A stretch of 64,000 bases of DNA from Paraburkholderia sp. BL21I4N1 (GTDB taxonomy: Bacteria > Pseudomonadota > Gammaproteobacteria > Burkholderiales > Burkholderiaceae), in assembly GCF_002973525.1 (NCBI RefSeq), contig NZ_PVEN01000006.1, positions 372,001 through 436,000 of the forward strand. The letters are read 5' to 3'. The position numbers and the translations under genes were made by a program. The notes beneath the pieces were generated by a model. That model was not told where the DNA came from. It was given only the letters and a program-made list of their open reading frames with translations, and ran no database searches. This document shows, one piece after another, positions 34,530-43,940 of the stretch; position 1 is the stretch's first letter; the number at the start of each line of letters is the position of its first letter.

Positions 34530-34755
34530 ATTGAATGCGCTCGACAAAGTGGCGATCCACCCTCTGCTCCTGCTGCGGAACGGAGGGCGGCCAGATCCGC
34601 GCGCCGGCCGTGGAACGCACGATAGCTGCCGGCAAAGCGGTGCTGCATTGTTATGTGAGCGCCATGATCAAGCAACTTCCAATGCCATGCGCATAGCGTC
34701 GGCCGGCAGTTTCACTAACGGCCGACGCGGGCGCGCCGGGCGACATCGAATCGAA

Positions 34756-35472
34756 CTAGGCAGCAACGACCGTAAATTCAACCCCGGACTCAAAGCCCAG
34801 TGTCGTGGTCGAAAAGCGCGGATTGCCTTCAAGATACTGCTTGTAGTACCAAACGGCGTCCTCGGCGGTGTACATGTTGTCGGCGAGAACGATCGAGCCC
34901 GGACGCAGCAGACGCTCGATGTCCCGGAACAGATCCAGATACGCGTCGGCCCACACGTCCATGAACACCATGTCGAACGGTCCGTCCAGTTCGGCAACGG
35001 TCTGGAATACGTCGCCTTCTCTCAGATCGACGTAAGCGTCCACACCCGCCGCTCTCACGTGGTCCCGAAGCTGTGCGCACTTCCCAGGATCAAGTTCGGT
35101 CGCGACGACAACGCCGCGGCCTATCCTGCGAAGGGCGTCGGCGAGATACAGCGTGGACACGCCACAGGAACTGCCGAGTTCGAGAATTCGAGCCGGCCTG
35201 TGCGCAAGCACCATGTTGCGTAAAAACTCCCCCATTGCCGGGCTAATCGCTAACGACAGCGCAGCGCCTGGGGAGGATTCGAAGTCTTCGGTAGTCAGGC
35301 CATGCGACTCGAGAAATCGTCCGCGCAATCGAGGGGCGAGCATGTCGTATTCGTCGGCGAGTGCCATGAACTCCTCACTCGATCCGTGGAACTGCGACCG
35401 CGCGCGGGCCATGATTTCTGTCAGGCTCTGTTCGTGAAGTCGCTGCAGAAGCGCCGTGGTGGTTGACGTCAT
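34756..35472 (-). CDS. class I SAM-dependent O-methyltransferase
   Basis: 238 aa. Rossmann-type methyltransferase with motif I ILELGSSCGVSTLYLADAL, the acidic end of strand 2 in VVATELDP, and FDMVFMDVWADAY (motif with the catechol-O-methyltransferase-like metal/acid residues), followed by VLADNMY. This fits the Methyltransf_3/24 group that methylates catechols and related hydroxyls. AAGGAG precedes the ATG by six bases. It lies between the FabH paralogue and an aromatic monooxygenase, all on the minus strand. Confidence 0.85.
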   Translation of the reverse strand: MTSTTTALLQRLHEQSLTEIMARARSQFHGSSEEFMALADEYDMLAPRLRGRFLESHGLTTEDFESSPGAALSLAISPAMGEFLRNMVLAHRPARILELGSSCGVSTLYLADALRRIGRGVVVATELDPGKCAQLRDHVRAAGVDAYVDLREGDVFQTVAELDGPFDMVFMDVWADAYLDLFRDIERLLRPGSIVLADNMYTAEDAVWYYKQYLEGNPRFSTTTLGFESGVEFTVVAA

Positions 35473-35600
35473 AGGTTCTCCTTGGGCTCAATCTCGCGGA
35501 TGAAGTATCCGGACCCTGGGGAGACGTTTCAGAAGCGCGAATATTTTGGCTGACTTCGAAAAATTTTTGCTTCAGCGGCGGTGCGTTTCCTCAGGTGGAC

Positions 35601-37133
35601 TCACGCCTCCGCGGGTTCACCAAACCATCGCGACACCGCCTGAGCGACCTCGTCATGATCCGTAGTAGCCTCACCGACCCACGCGACGAAACCGTCAGGA
35701 CGCACGAGTACCGCACTCAAGCCGAGCCGATCGTTGACGTCGCTGCCGACGTACGCAATCCGGCCACCCCAGCGGCTCGCCAGTGCCTGAAGCGCCGGAC
35801 GCGACTCAAAGTCCAGCAACAGGCCGCCGCCACTCACGAGAAGCTGGCCGAGCGTCGTCCCGTCGATCAACTCGAAATCGGGCGCGCTGCGGCCCACGAG
35901 CGGATGATTACCGCCGAGGTCGTAGCGCAGCGCCGTGCCCCAAACGCGCTCGGCGAAGTAGGTCGCGCCATCGCGCGTGTCGATGAGATCGCGAATGATG
36001 GCTTCGAGCGCGCGCGAACTGCGGCTCGGCCGCATGAGCGCAACCTGGGCGCGCGACCAGTCGAGAACCTGCGCGCCCACCGGATGCCTTTCATTCGTAT
36101 AACTGTCGAGCAGACCCGCCGGCGCGTCGCCGCGAAGCGTAGCGGCAAGCTTCCACGCAAGGTTCATCGCGTCGCCGAGACCGAGGTTGAGGCCCTGCCC
36201 GCCTAACGGCGAATGGATATGCGCGGCATCGCCCGCGAGCAACACGCGCCCTTTGCGGTAAGTTGTGGCGTGATAGGCGCGATCGGTCCAGGTCGTGGCG
36301 AGTTGGAGCGCGGTCACGGTGACATCCGTGCTGGAGACCCGGCGCAACACCGTCTGCACCTGATCGAGCGTAATCAGCTCGGTGCGATGAAAAGCGCCGC
36401 CGTCGAAATCGACCATCGCAATGGTGCCGGGCTTCTGATAGGTGTACATGCCCGCCGGCGTGTAGTGACGGCCTGCCTTGAGCTGATCCGGATCGGCCAT
36501 CTCGACCTGAACGGAATAACCGGTGAATTCTGGATCAGTGCCGACGAACTCAAACCCACCCACCTTGCGCACGGCGCTGCGGCCGCCGTCACAACCCACG
36601 AGCCATCGTCCGTGAAAAACTTCGCTGCCCGCGCGAACGGTCACGCCTTCTTCCGACTGCTCGAAACCGTCGACGCCGACACCGCGTCTGATCTCCGCCC
36701 CCAACGCGGTGGCGCGGGTGGACAGCACGGATTCGAGGTACGCCATCTCCACCGCCGTGCTGGTGCCTGCCGGCGTTGGCAGACGGTACTGCCACGTCGA
36801 CGTGTCGATGTTGTCGTGAAAGAACTGAATGCCCGCGAAATGTCCGCCGGGCCGGCGCGCCTGTTGCGCCCAATGCGCGGCATTCGGCACGCTGCTGCCC
36901 GCGCTATCTTTCGCGCGCTGCGGCGCTTCAATGTCGTTCAGTAAGCCGCGCCGATAGAAGGCGTCGAGCGTGGGCGCCGACAGGCCGCGCAATCCGAACG
37001 GCAACCGCTTCAACGGAGAGGCTGGGTTTTCGGCCTGCTCCAGCACTAACACCGAGAGACCGGCAAGGCGTAACTCACAGGCCAGAAAACAGCCGACGGG
37101 GCCGGCACCGGCAATCACTACATCATGGATCAA
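35601..37133 (-). CDS. FAD-dependent aromatic-type monooxygenase
   Basis: 510 aa class A flavoprotein hydroxylase. FAD motif VIAGAGPVGCFLACEL at the N-terminus, the CDGGRSAVRK (DG) motif near residue 180, and GDAAHIHSPLGGQGLNLGLGD (GD motif) near 295. The C-terminal 120 residues form the thioredoxin-like domain of the PheA/RebC/MhpA branch. Substrates are phenols or polyketide aromatics. Start at 37133 is at the natural N-terminus. The context with FabH and O-methyltransferase hints at tailoring of a metabolite, but large intergenic gaps argue against a single operon. Confidence 0.87.
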   Translation of the reverse strand: MIHDVVIAGAGPVGCFLACELRLAGLSVLVLEQAENPASPLKRLPFGLRGLSAPTLDAFYRRGLLNDIEAPQRAKDSAGSSVPNAAHWAQQARRPGGHFAGIQFFHDNIDTSTWQYRLPTPAGTSTAVEMAYLESVLSTRATALGAEIRRGVGVDGFEQSEEGVTVRAGSEVFHGRWLVGCDGGRSAVRKVGGFEFVGTDPEFTGYSVQVEMADPDQLKAGRHYTPAGMYTYQKPGTIAMVDFDGGAFHRTELITLDQVQTVLRRVSSTDVTVTALQLATTWTDRAYHATTYRKGRVLLAGDAAHIHSPLGGQGLNLGLGDAMNLAWKLAATLRGDAPAGLLDSYTNERHPVGAQVLDWSRAQVALMRPSRSSRALEAIIRDLIDTRDGATYFAERVWGTALRYDLGGNHPLVGRSAPDFELIDGTTLGQLLVSGGGLLLDFESRPALQALASRWGGRIAYVGSDVNDRLGLSAVLVRPDGFVAWVGEATTDHDEVAQAVSRWFGEPAEA

Positions 37134-37231
37134 CGTACAAACTCCTCAAGCGCGCTGGCCGCCACCGTGACCGTCGCATCGTCATGACAAAACCGCCCGG
37201 CCAGCGGCCGGGCAGTCTTGACGGATTCAAC

Positions 37232-38164
37232 CTAGATTTCAGCGTAATCGATACCCGTGAGCGGGCCCAGATGAGCCACCGTGGTGAAGTGCGACTCCTC
37301 GTTCGTGTCGATATCCAGCTCGCGCACATTGCCGCCCAGATCGGTCACGAATGCGCGCCGCCCCTGCGGGTCCAGCGATACGCCGATACCTTCTTTCAAC
37401 TCGCGGGCCAGGACTTCGCGATCGACCAATCCCGCCGCCGTGATTTTCGCGCGATTGAGCGTATTGCCGTCGTGCGTATCGTCGCCGCGGTCGGTCCAAT
37501 AAAGCACGCCGTCGTGGTGATCGAGATCGAGATCGATCGGCTCGGGCAGATCGGCTAGCAAACATTCGACATCCGGACGCTGATCGGGTCGCGCGCCGGC
37601 AGGCAGTTCGATGCCCGCTCTGAAGATGCGGCCCTTGCCTGCATCCGGCGGTCCCTTCTGCGTCCAATAGACATGCCCGTTGGCCTTGTCCAGGACGATG
37701 CCGACACAATGGCGGGTTGCGTCGGCCGTGTCGTCGGGGAAATTCCCCGTGCGCACGAGTTCCGTCACCTCCGTCCCATCCAGCCGCGCGCGCATCACGC
37801 GCATGCCTTCGCGATCGCACCAGTACAGGTGGCCACTTTCCTTGTCGAGCACGAGTTCTTTCGGTGTGCCGGCCTGCCCGGACGGCACCAGCACGCGATG
37901 CTCGCTGCCGTCGAGCTTTGCGCTTTCGATCGTGCCGTCGTTCGGCGGCACCGCGCCGGAAGCCGGATCGCCGTCGATCAGATGGATGCCGGTTCCCATA
38001 TTGGTCCAGTAGACCACCTGGTCTTCGGCATCGACCTTGATGCCGTCGGGTGTGCGCGTCAGGTTCGCGAGAACGACTTCGTGCGAACCGTCAGGCGACA
38101 AAGCGATGATCGCAGGCGGACGTGCCTGCAGGACATACAGCGTACCGCCGTTCTTCGTAGCCAC
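37232..38164 (-). CDS. YWTD-type beta-propeller protein
   Basis: 310 aa, no signal peptide, built of repeats like those of the LDL-receptor six-bladed propeller: VVYWTNMG, HLYWCDREG, HVYWTQKG, VLYWTDRGDD recur every 50-60 residues. Cytosolic, possibly a lactonase-like (SMP-30/NHL related) or binding protein. GTG at 38164 is chosen because GGAGG lies about eight bases upstream; a further ATG is in frame but has no site. It lies just upstream, on the same strand, of the FAD monooxygenase gene (98 bp), so may serve the same pathway. Confidence 0.75.
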   Translation of the reverse strand: MATKNGGTLYVLQARPPAIIALSPDGSHEVVLANLTRTPDGIKVDAEDQVVYWTNMGTGIHLIDGDPASGAVPPNDGTIESAKLDGSEHRVLVPSGQAGTPKELVLDKESGHLYWCDREGMRVMRARLDGTEVTELVRTGNFPDDTADATRHCVGIVLDKANGHVYWTQKGPPDAGKGRIFRAGIELPAGARPDQRPDVECLLADLPEPIDLDLDHHDGVLYWTDRGDDTHDGNTLNRAKITAAGLVDREVLARELKEGIGVSLDPQGRRAFVTDLGGNVRELDIDTNEESHFTTVAHLGPLTGIDYAEI

Positions 38165-38259
38165 AGTAAGTACCCTCCATCTGGTCACTGAAAACGTTGC
38201 CATCAAGCCGGAATCGATCCGTCAGCTCGCTGCTGCTGGATCGCTTGCGAAAGACTACC

Positions 38260-39267
38260 TTAGGTTGCCGGCTTCTGCGCTGAACGGTGGCTTGATTGGC
38301 GGGCACGCGGTGTCGGCGGGTTCTCACTCTTCCCCGGCGTGGCACTCGCCCACTCTTCATCATCGCGATCCCAGGGAGGGACGCCGCCAAACGCTTCGAC
38401 CAGATAGTCGATCATGACGCGCACTCTCGCGCTCATGTGCCGACGACTCGGGTACAGGGCGAGTATGTCGATCTCGGGCAGACGATACTCAGGCAACACG
38501 TGAACGAGTTTGCCGGTACGCAGATCGTTGCCGATCAGGAAGGTGGGTTGCCAGATCACGCCTTGCCCGGCGAGCGCGGCGGCGCGCGCGGTATCGCCGT
38601 TGTTGGTATGCATATGACAGTCGACCCTCACCGCATGCGTCTTGCCGTGACCGTCGATCAATTGCCACTCGTCGCCGGTGGCCGCATAGGTGTAGCCGAT
38701 ACAGCGATGTACGGTCAGATCCGTGGGCGCGCCCGGATACCCGGCGCGTGCCAGATAGTCCGGCGACGCGCACAGAATGTTTTGCGACGTCGCCAGCTTG
38801 CGCGCCGCGTGGCTGGCCGAGCCGGCGCGTGAAATGCGAATCGCGAGATCGTAGCCTTCATCGACGATATCGACCACGCGGTCGATCAACGCCACGTCGA
38901 GTTCAATGCCAGGATGCCTGCGCATGAACGCCGGCCACAGCGGCGCGAGATACCGAATGCCGAAGCTCACCGGCGCATTGATGCGCAGCCGTCCACGCGG
39001 CTCGACCGACGCGGACGATACCAGCCCCTCCGTGTCCGCGACATCGTCGAGAATGGACTTGCAGCGGGCGTAAAGCGTCTCGCCGCCATCGGTAAGAGAA
39101 AGCGTACGTGACGTGCGATTCAGCAAACGCGTGCCCAGATGCGCTTCCAGTTCGTTCACGTAACGGGTGACGTTGGCGGGCGACGTGCCGAGTGCTTCCG
39201 CTGCGCGCGCAAAGCCGCCTCGACTCACTACCGTGACGAAGACCTCGAAAGCGCGTAGGCGGTCCAT
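38260..39267 (-). CDS. LysR-family transcriptional regulator
   Basis: 335 aa. HTH at residues 1-60 (RAFEVFVTVVSRGGFARAAE, LGTSPANVTRYVNELE) and an effector domain; the last 30 residues are low-complexity. ATG at 39267 has GGAG six bases upstream. Divergent from an SDR gene 137 bp away, the classic LysR layout, so it probably regulates that gene. Confidence 0.88.
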   Translation of the reverse strand: MDRLRAFEVFVTVVSRGGFARAAEALGTSPANVTRYVNELEAHLGTRLLNRTSRTLSLTDGGETLYARCKSILDDVADTEGLVSSASVEPRGRLRINAPVSFGIRYLAPLWPAFMRRHPGIELDVALIDRVVDIVDEGYDLAIRISRAGSASHAARKLATSQNILCASPDYLARAGYPGAPTDLTVHRCIGYTYAATGDEWQLIDGHGKTHAVRVDCHMHTNNGDTARAAALAGQGVIWQPTFLIGNDLRTGKLVHVLPEYRLPEIDILALYPSRRHMSARVRVMIDYLVEAFGGVPPWDRDDEEWASATPGKSENPPTPRARQSSHRSAQKPAT

Positions 39268-39281
39268 ATCTTTCTCCATCA

Positions 39282-39296
39282 TTCACAAAAACTGAA
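39282..39296. promoter_or_regulatory. candidate LysR box TTCA-N7-TGAA
   Basis: A dyad with T-N11-A geometry lies 14 bp upstream of the LysR start and about 110 bp before the divergent SDR start. Position and form suit a LysR recognition site; nothing else in the 137-bp gap is as clear. Confidence 0.4.
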
Positions 39297-39404
39297 CGAT
39301 AGAACCATGTTTTAGGTCTTTCGGCAATCAGAACTGAAGCCTATATTTCTTTCACGGCCAAGGCATCGGGCACTGGCCAACGCAAAACACACCGGAGAAT
39401 AAAC

Positions 39405-40169
39405 ATGCAACGCTTGACAGGAAAAGTCGCCATCGTCACGGGCGCCAGCTCAGGAATTGGCCGTGCCACGGCAAAGCTGTTCGCGAAGGAAGGCGCCAAG
39501 GTCGTCATCGCGGCGCGTCGTGAGACGGAACTCGAAGCGCTGGTTGCGGAGATCGTCGGCGAAGGCGGCGAAGCGGCGTATCTGGCCGGCGACGTGCAAT
39601 CGGAAGACTTCGCGAAGGCACTCGTCGCATTCACCGTGAGCCGTTTCGGGCGTCTGGATATCGCCTACAACAACGCCGGCACGCTCGGCGAGATGGGCCC
39701 CACCACGGGCATTTCCGAAGCCGGCTGGAATGCCGCGCTGGCAACCAATCTGACCAGCGCTTTCCTGGGCGCGAAGCATCAGATTCCCGAAATGTTGAAG
39801 CAAGGTGGCGGCTCAATCATCTTCACGTCGACATTCGTCGGTTACTCGTTCGCCTTTCCCGGCACCGCGGCCTACGCGGCGAGCAAGGCTGGGCTGATCG
39901 GCCTGACCCAGGCCCTCGCCGCCGAGTACGGCGCGCAAGGCGTGCGCGTCAATGCGGTATTGCCGGGCGCCGTGGACACGGAGATGTATCGCGGCATGAA
40001 CGACAGCCACGAATCGCAGGCTTTCGTGACCGGACTGCATGCGCTCAAGCGGGTGGCGAAGCCGGAAGAACTGGCGCGCTCGGTCCTTTATCTCGCGTCG
40101 GACGACTCGTCTTTCGTGACCGGCACGGCTTCACTGGTCGATGGCGGCGCATCGATTACGCGGACCTGA
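39405..40169 (+). CDS. SDR oxidoreductase
   Basis: 254 aa classical SDR: TGASSGIG cofactor motif, AARR after strand 2 (NADP-type), NNAG, catalytic Ser in FTSTFVG, YAASK, and LVDGGASITRT at the C-terminus. GGAG is nine to ten bases before the ATG. Divergent LysR regulator upstream. Substrate unknown; such LysR/SDR pairs often respond to quinones or aldehydes. Confidence 0.88.
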   Translation: MQRLTGKVAIVTGASSGIGRATAKLFAKEGAKVVIAARRETELEALVAEIVGEGGEAAYLAGDVQSEDFAKALVAFTVSRFGRLDIAYNNAGTLGEMGPTTGISEAGWNAALATNLTSAFLGAKHQIPEMLKQGGGSIIFTSTFVGYSFAFPGTAAYAASKAGLIGLTQALAAEYGAQGVRVNAVLPGAVDTEMYRGMNDSHESQAFVTGLHALKRVAKPEELARSVLYLASDDSSFVTGTASLVDGGASITRT

Positions 40170-40175
40170 ACAAGG

Positions 40176-40210
40176 CGCTCGCGCACAAGGTGACCGGACC
40201 CGCGCGAGCG
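40176..40210. terminator. GC-rich stem-loop between convergent SDR and amt genes
   Basis: CGCTCGCGC (40176-40184) pairs with GCGCGAGCG (40202-40210) around a 17-nt loop, seven bases after the SDR stop and about 30 bp before the end of the ammonium transporter gene. There is no T-run, so it is only a possible terminator. Confidence 0.4.
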
Positions 40211-40243
40211 TCAAGGAAGTCGCCTCTCCGTTCCGGCGGAACC

Positions 40244-41482
40244 TTAGTCGAGATAGGCGGCTTCGCCGTGCAATTCGGTATCGAGTCCGCGCTCCTCGGC
40301 AGCGGCGTGGACCTTGACCGGCGTTGCGCGATCGATCAGCCACAACATGGCCCAGGTAAACGCGAACGCCCAGACACCGGATACGACCACCGCCACGCAC
40401 TGTTTGAAGAAGAAATCCACGCCGCCGAGCAGAAGCCCGTCGGCGCCGTTCGGATTCCACGCCTTCGACGCGAAGATCCCCAGCATGATCGTGCCGATCA
40501 AGCCGCCAACGCCGTGTACGCCCCACACGTCGAGTGCGTCGTCGAGGCCGAGGCGGTTTTTCAGGGCAACGGCGTAATAGCAGACCAGACCCGCGGTAAT
40601 CCCGATGATAGACGCCGTGCCGAGCGACACATAGCCGGCTGCGGGCGTGATCGTCGCCAGGCCCGCCACCGAGCCTGTCAGCAAGCCGATGAACTTCGGT
40701 TGCCGGGCATTCAGCCATTCGATCACCAGCCAGGTAATGGCGGCAAACGACGCGGCGACGTCGGTATTGAGAAACGACGACGCCGTGATCGCATCGACAC
40801 GAAGTTCCGAACCGGCGTTGAAGCCATACCAGCCGAACCACAGGAGGCCCGTGCCCAATGCAATGAGCGGCACGTTATGGGGTTTGTGCGTCATCACGTG
40901 GCGACGGCCCACGTAGAGCACCGAAGCCAGCGCCGCAAAGCCGGCGGTGTTGTGCACCACGATACCGCCCGCGTAGTCGAGTACGCCCCACTTCGCGAAC
41001 AGGCCATCCGGACTCCAGACCATGTGCACGAACGGAAAGTACACCAGCACGAGCCAACCGGTGAGGAACAGGAAATAGGCCTTGAAGGTCACGCGGTTGG
41101 TAAATGCGCCGGTAATCAGAGCGGGGGTGATGATGGCGAACATCATCTGATAGGCGACGTGAACCACGAGCGGGATACCGGCGTCGTTGCCCGTGTACAT
41201 GGTCTGCAAGGTCACGCCGCGCAGGAACGCGTAATAGGTCGGATCGCCGATGATGCCGTGCCAGCTCGGTCCAAAGCACATGGAGTAGCCGAACGCGAAC
41301 CAGAGCACGGTTGTCCATGCGAGCGAGATGAAGCTCTGCATCATGATCGACAGCACGTTCTTGCGCTCGACCAGGCCGCCATAGAAGAACGCGAGCCCTG
41401 GCGTCATCAACATGACCAAACTCGCGCAGAGCAGCATGAATGCAGTATTGCCGACATTGATCGGCATCGTTCCGGAAAGCAC
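40244..41482 (-). CDS. amt: ammonium transporter
   Basis: 412 aa Amt/MEP/Rh channel with 11 membrane helices. The twin pore histidines are in GGIVVHNTAGFAAL and VWGVHGVGGLIGTI; the opening TPGLAFFYGGLVERKN is the family signature. GTG at 41482 is chosen because AAGGAGA lies seven bases before it; the next ATG is 15 bp further in. No glnK/glnB partner gene is adjacent, unlike the usual glnK-amtB operon. No proper sigma-54 promoter was found in the 420 bp upstream. Confidence 0.93.
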   Translation of the reverse strand: MLSGTMPINVGNTAFMLLCASLVMLMTPGLAFFYGGLVERKNVLSIMMQSFISLAWTTVLWFAFGYSMCFGPSWHGIIGDPTYYAFLRGVTLQTMYTGNDAGIPLVVHVAYQMMFAIITPALITGAFTNRVTFKAYFLFLTGWLVLVYFPFVHMVWSPDGLFAKWGVLDYAGGIVVHNTAGFAALASVLYVGRRHVMTHKPHNVPLIALGTGLLWFGWYGFNAGSELRVDAITASSFLNTDVAASFAAITWLVIEWLNARQPKFIGLLTGSVAGLATITPAAGYVSLGTASIIGITAGLVCYYAVALKNRLGLDDALDVWGVHGVGGLIGTIMLGIFASKAWNPNGADGLLLGGVDFFFKQCVAVVVSGVWAFAFTWAMLWLIDRATPVKVHAAAEERGLDTELHGEAAYLD

Positions 41483-41902
41483 TGATCGTCTCCTTGATTG
41501 TCGTTGCGACGGCGGACCGGATCGTGGGCCGCCACTGCACCTTTCGCTGCGACGCCGAGCGTTCGTCATCGGGCGCTAACGGCTGCCGAAAAATATTCCC
41601 GCATGAGTCGAGGCGCAATACGCGTGAGCGCTATAGTGGGATTCGCGTGAAGGTTATGGCGACCGCCCGACAAGACGCCGCGAGATTGGCGCGCGGGTAA
41701 ACGACGAGCCGGAACGACTTCGAATAAAGCGCGTTGAAAGGCGTTATTCGAAGGGGCGTAAGGGAAAGGAATGATCGCGCGTAATCTTCAGATCGTGCGC
41801 AACGACAGCACGGCCACCGGACGGGCAGTTCCTGCCAATCGTTGCACGGTGTTTATCGGCGATGTTCTGGCGAGCGCCACGCATTGCCACTGGACCAAAG
41901 TC

Positions 41903-42262
41903 ATGATCCGCAAACCCGTACGCATTCCGTGGGTGGCTGTAGCAGCGGCGGCTTTGTCGGCTTGCGTGCAGACCGGTCCAACGTACTCCGTGCCGGCGCC
42001 GCAGCAGGTGATCGGCGGCAATGACGCGGCACAGTCAGACGGCGACCGCGCTCTCTCGAAGGCCGTCCGGCTGGCGCTGGCTAGGGCGCCCGGTTTCAAT
42101 GTGGCCGGTGTGTTTGTCCGTGCGCGCGACGGCGCGGTGTTCCTGAGCGGGACGGTGCATAGCGCCGATCAGATCCGCCAGGCCGAGCAGATTGCGCGGA
42201 CCGTGCCGGGCGTCCTTGTCGTGTCGAACAAGCTGACGCTGTGGCACGGCGGAAATGGTTAG
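41903..42262 (+). CDS. BON-domain lipoprotein
   Basis: 119 aa. Basic N-terminus, hydrophobic stretch and lipobox LSAC, then one BON domain (about 50-115) with the conserved FLSGTVHSADQIRQAEQIA and VPGVLVVSNKL segments. BON domains bind phospholipid or other envelope surfaces, as in OsmY and DolP. ATG at 41903 is chosen so that the signal peptide is N-terminal. The upstream 41483-41902 stretch shows no other gene. It ends 18 bp before the convergent TetR gene. Confidence 0.8.
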   Translation: MIRKPVRIPWVAVAAAALSACVQTGPTYSVPAPQQVIGGNDAAQSDGDRALSKAVRLALARAPGFNVAGVFVRARDGAVFLSGTVHSADQIRQAEQIARTVPGVLVVSNKLTLWHGGNG

Positions 42263-42280
42263 GCGCCAGCGTAGCGCTCT

Positions 42281-42886
42281 TTAGCGAAGCGCCGCCGCCA
42301 CCGCCTCGTCGATCTGCAGCGCAAAGCGCGCTTCGACATTGGGCACCGCGTAGCCAATCGACAGCTCCAGATACGCGTCGCCCAACACCAACTGAACGAA
42401 TGTCGCCGAGCGCAATGCGGCCGTCGATTCATCGAATCGACTGCGCAGAATTTTTGCCGCGAAGGCGCGCACGACCTTCGCCCCGTTTTCGTAAAACACC
42501 TGACCGAGTTCCGGCAGACGCTCGGCCTCGGCGACGATAGCCCGGTAAAGCCGCAGATAATCCGGCTCGATCAGGATTTGTGCCAACACCCATCCCAGCT
42601 CGCGCAACGCGACCTCGGGCGAGCCGTCGGATTGCTCGTCCAGCGCACCGACAAGCACGCCACCCACCTCGGCGCACATCGCGCTCACCAGACCCACGAA
42701 GAGCGCCTCTTTCGACTTGAAGTGGCGGTAGACCGTCTGTTTGCCGACGCCGGCGGCCGCGGCGACATCGTCCATCGTGGCGAGGCCGAAACCCTGCCTT
42801 AAAAAAACGGTTTTCGCACCGTCGAGGATGGCGGACCGCTTTCGGCGCTGCAGCGGGCTCAGGTCGGGGAGAGAGGACGTGTTCAT
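42281..42886 (-). CDS. TetR-family repressor
   Basis: 201 aa. HTH near residues 18-65: SAILDGAKTVFLRQGF, TMDDVAAAAGVGKQTVYRHF, KSKEALF. The C-terminal half matches the AefR-like type (tetracyclin repressor-like C-terminal domain with IEPDYLRLYRAIVAEAERLP). ATG at 42886 is used; the only nearby purine run, AGGGGG, directly touches it, so initiation may be unusual. Divergent from the epimerase-DoxX pair; the 131-bp gap holds two matching palindromes. Confidence 0.88.
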   Translation of the reverse strand: MNTSSLPDLSPLQRRKRSAILDGAKTVFLRQGFGLATMDDVAAAAGVGKQTVYRHFKSKEALFVGLVSAMCAEVGGVLVGALDEQSDGSPEVALRELGWVLAQILIEPDYLRLYRAIVAEAERLPELGQVFYENGAKVVRAFAAKILRSRFDESTAALRSATFVQLVLGDAYLELSIGYAVPNVEARFALQIDEAVAAALR

Positions 42887-42915
42887 CCCCCTATAAGTAA
42901 CAGATCGTTCGGCAG

Positions 42916-42973
42916 TTGACAAGACTGGCCAGTCTCGTTTAGATTTGCGGAAACGAGACTAACTAGTCTCGTT
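42916..42973 (+). promoter_or_regulatory. promoter region with two TetR operators
   Basis: TTGACA at 42916-42921 and a weak -10 TAGATT at 42940-42945 (18-bp spacer) point to the epimerase gene. Palindrome AGACTGGCCAGTCT (42922-42935) lies within the spacer; AACGAGACTA-AC-TAGTCTCGTT (42952-42973) has perfect 10-bp arms. AGACT...AGTCTCGTT is common to both, as expected for one repressor. Confidence 0.75.
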
Positions 42974-43017
42974 ATTCTGACTTATCGACTTCGCGGACAC
43001 TCATCGAGGAAAACGCT

Positions 43018-43938
43018 ATGGAACTGTTCATGACAGGTGGCACGGGCTACATCGGGCAAGCGGTCGCGCGCAAGGCAATCAGCCTCGGCCATCAGGTGAC
43101 GGCGCTGGTGCGCGACGAGAGGTCGTCGGCTGCGAGCACGCTGGCACGTCTCGGCGTGAAACTGCATGGCGGCGACTTGCGTGAGCCGCAGTCTTTCGCA
43201 GCGACTGCCGGGAACGCCGACGGCGTGATGCACATCGCGTCGACCAACGACGCCTCCGCCGCCGCTGCTGACAAAGCCGCCGTCGAGGCGATGCTTTCGC
43301 ATTTGCGGCCGGGCGCGGCGTTTGTCTATACGTCGGGCACCTGGGTCTACGGCCATACGATGGGCGAGCCCGCGACTGAAGCAGCGGCGTTGAACCCGAC
43401 ACCGCTCGTCGCCTGGCGGCCCGCCGTGGAGCAACACGTCTTGGCGCTCGCGGCACGCCGCTCGATTGCCGCGGCGATCCTCAGGCCGGCGATGGTGCAC
43501 GGGTACGGCGGCGGCGTCTTCGGCATGCTTGCCGGCATGGCTCGTCAGACCGGCGGTGTGAGGCTCGTCGGCGAGGGTCGCAATCACTGGCCTGCCGTGC
43601 ACGTCGACGATCTCGCCGCTGCCTATCTGAGCGCGGTGGAGCGGCTGGCGAACGGAGACGATCAAGTCACGGGACAAATCCTCAATGTGGTCGCGGAAGA
43701 GGCCGTTGCCGTCGCCGACATGGGCGAAGCGATTCGGGCCTCGGTCGGTGCCGAGCGCGTCGAATGCTGGCCGCTCGACGAGGCTCGTCTATCGTTTGGG
43801 CCATTTGCCGACGCGCTGGCGCTCGACCAGACGGTAAGCGGCCAGCATGCCCGGCAAGTTCTTGCGTGGGAACCTCGCGGCCCCGGCCTGATTGCGGATC
43901 TCTCCGCGCAGAACTTTCGGCAAGACAACGGAGCATGA
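43018..43938 (+). CDS. NAD(P)-dependent epimerase/dehydratase-like protein (extended SDR)
   Basis: 306 aa. Opens with MTGGTGYIG (cofactor loop), then ALVRDE; the extended-SDR core includes YTSGTWVYG. The catalytic Tyr-x-x-x-Lys seems to be absent: the position after the Ser/Thr strand reads VAWRPAVEQ. So it may act as an NADPH-binding sensor/isomerase rather than an oxidoreductase. GAGG lies upstream of the ATG, and the gene is under a TetR-type operator pair. The DoxX-like gene starts at its end. Confidence 0.82.
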   Translation: MELFMTGGTGYIGQAVARKAISLGHQVTALVRDERSSAASTLARLGVKLHGGDLREPQSFAATAGNADGVMHIASTNDASAAAADKAAVEAMLSHLRPGAAFVYTSGTWVYGHTMGEPATEAAALNPTPLVAWRPAVEQHVLALAARRSIAAAILRPAMVHGYGGGVFGMLAGMARQTGGVRLVGEGRNHWPAVHVDDLAAAYLSAVERLANGDDQVTGQILNVVAEEAVAVADMGEAIRASVGAERVECWPLDEARLSFGPFADALALDQTVSGQHARQVLAWEPRGPGLIADLSAQNFRQDNGA

Positions 43939-43940
43939 CG

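Noticed and set aside
41613..41629. Sigma-54 promoter for the ammonium transporter
   Set aside because: The minus strand has TTGC at the -12 position but lacks the essential GG at -24.
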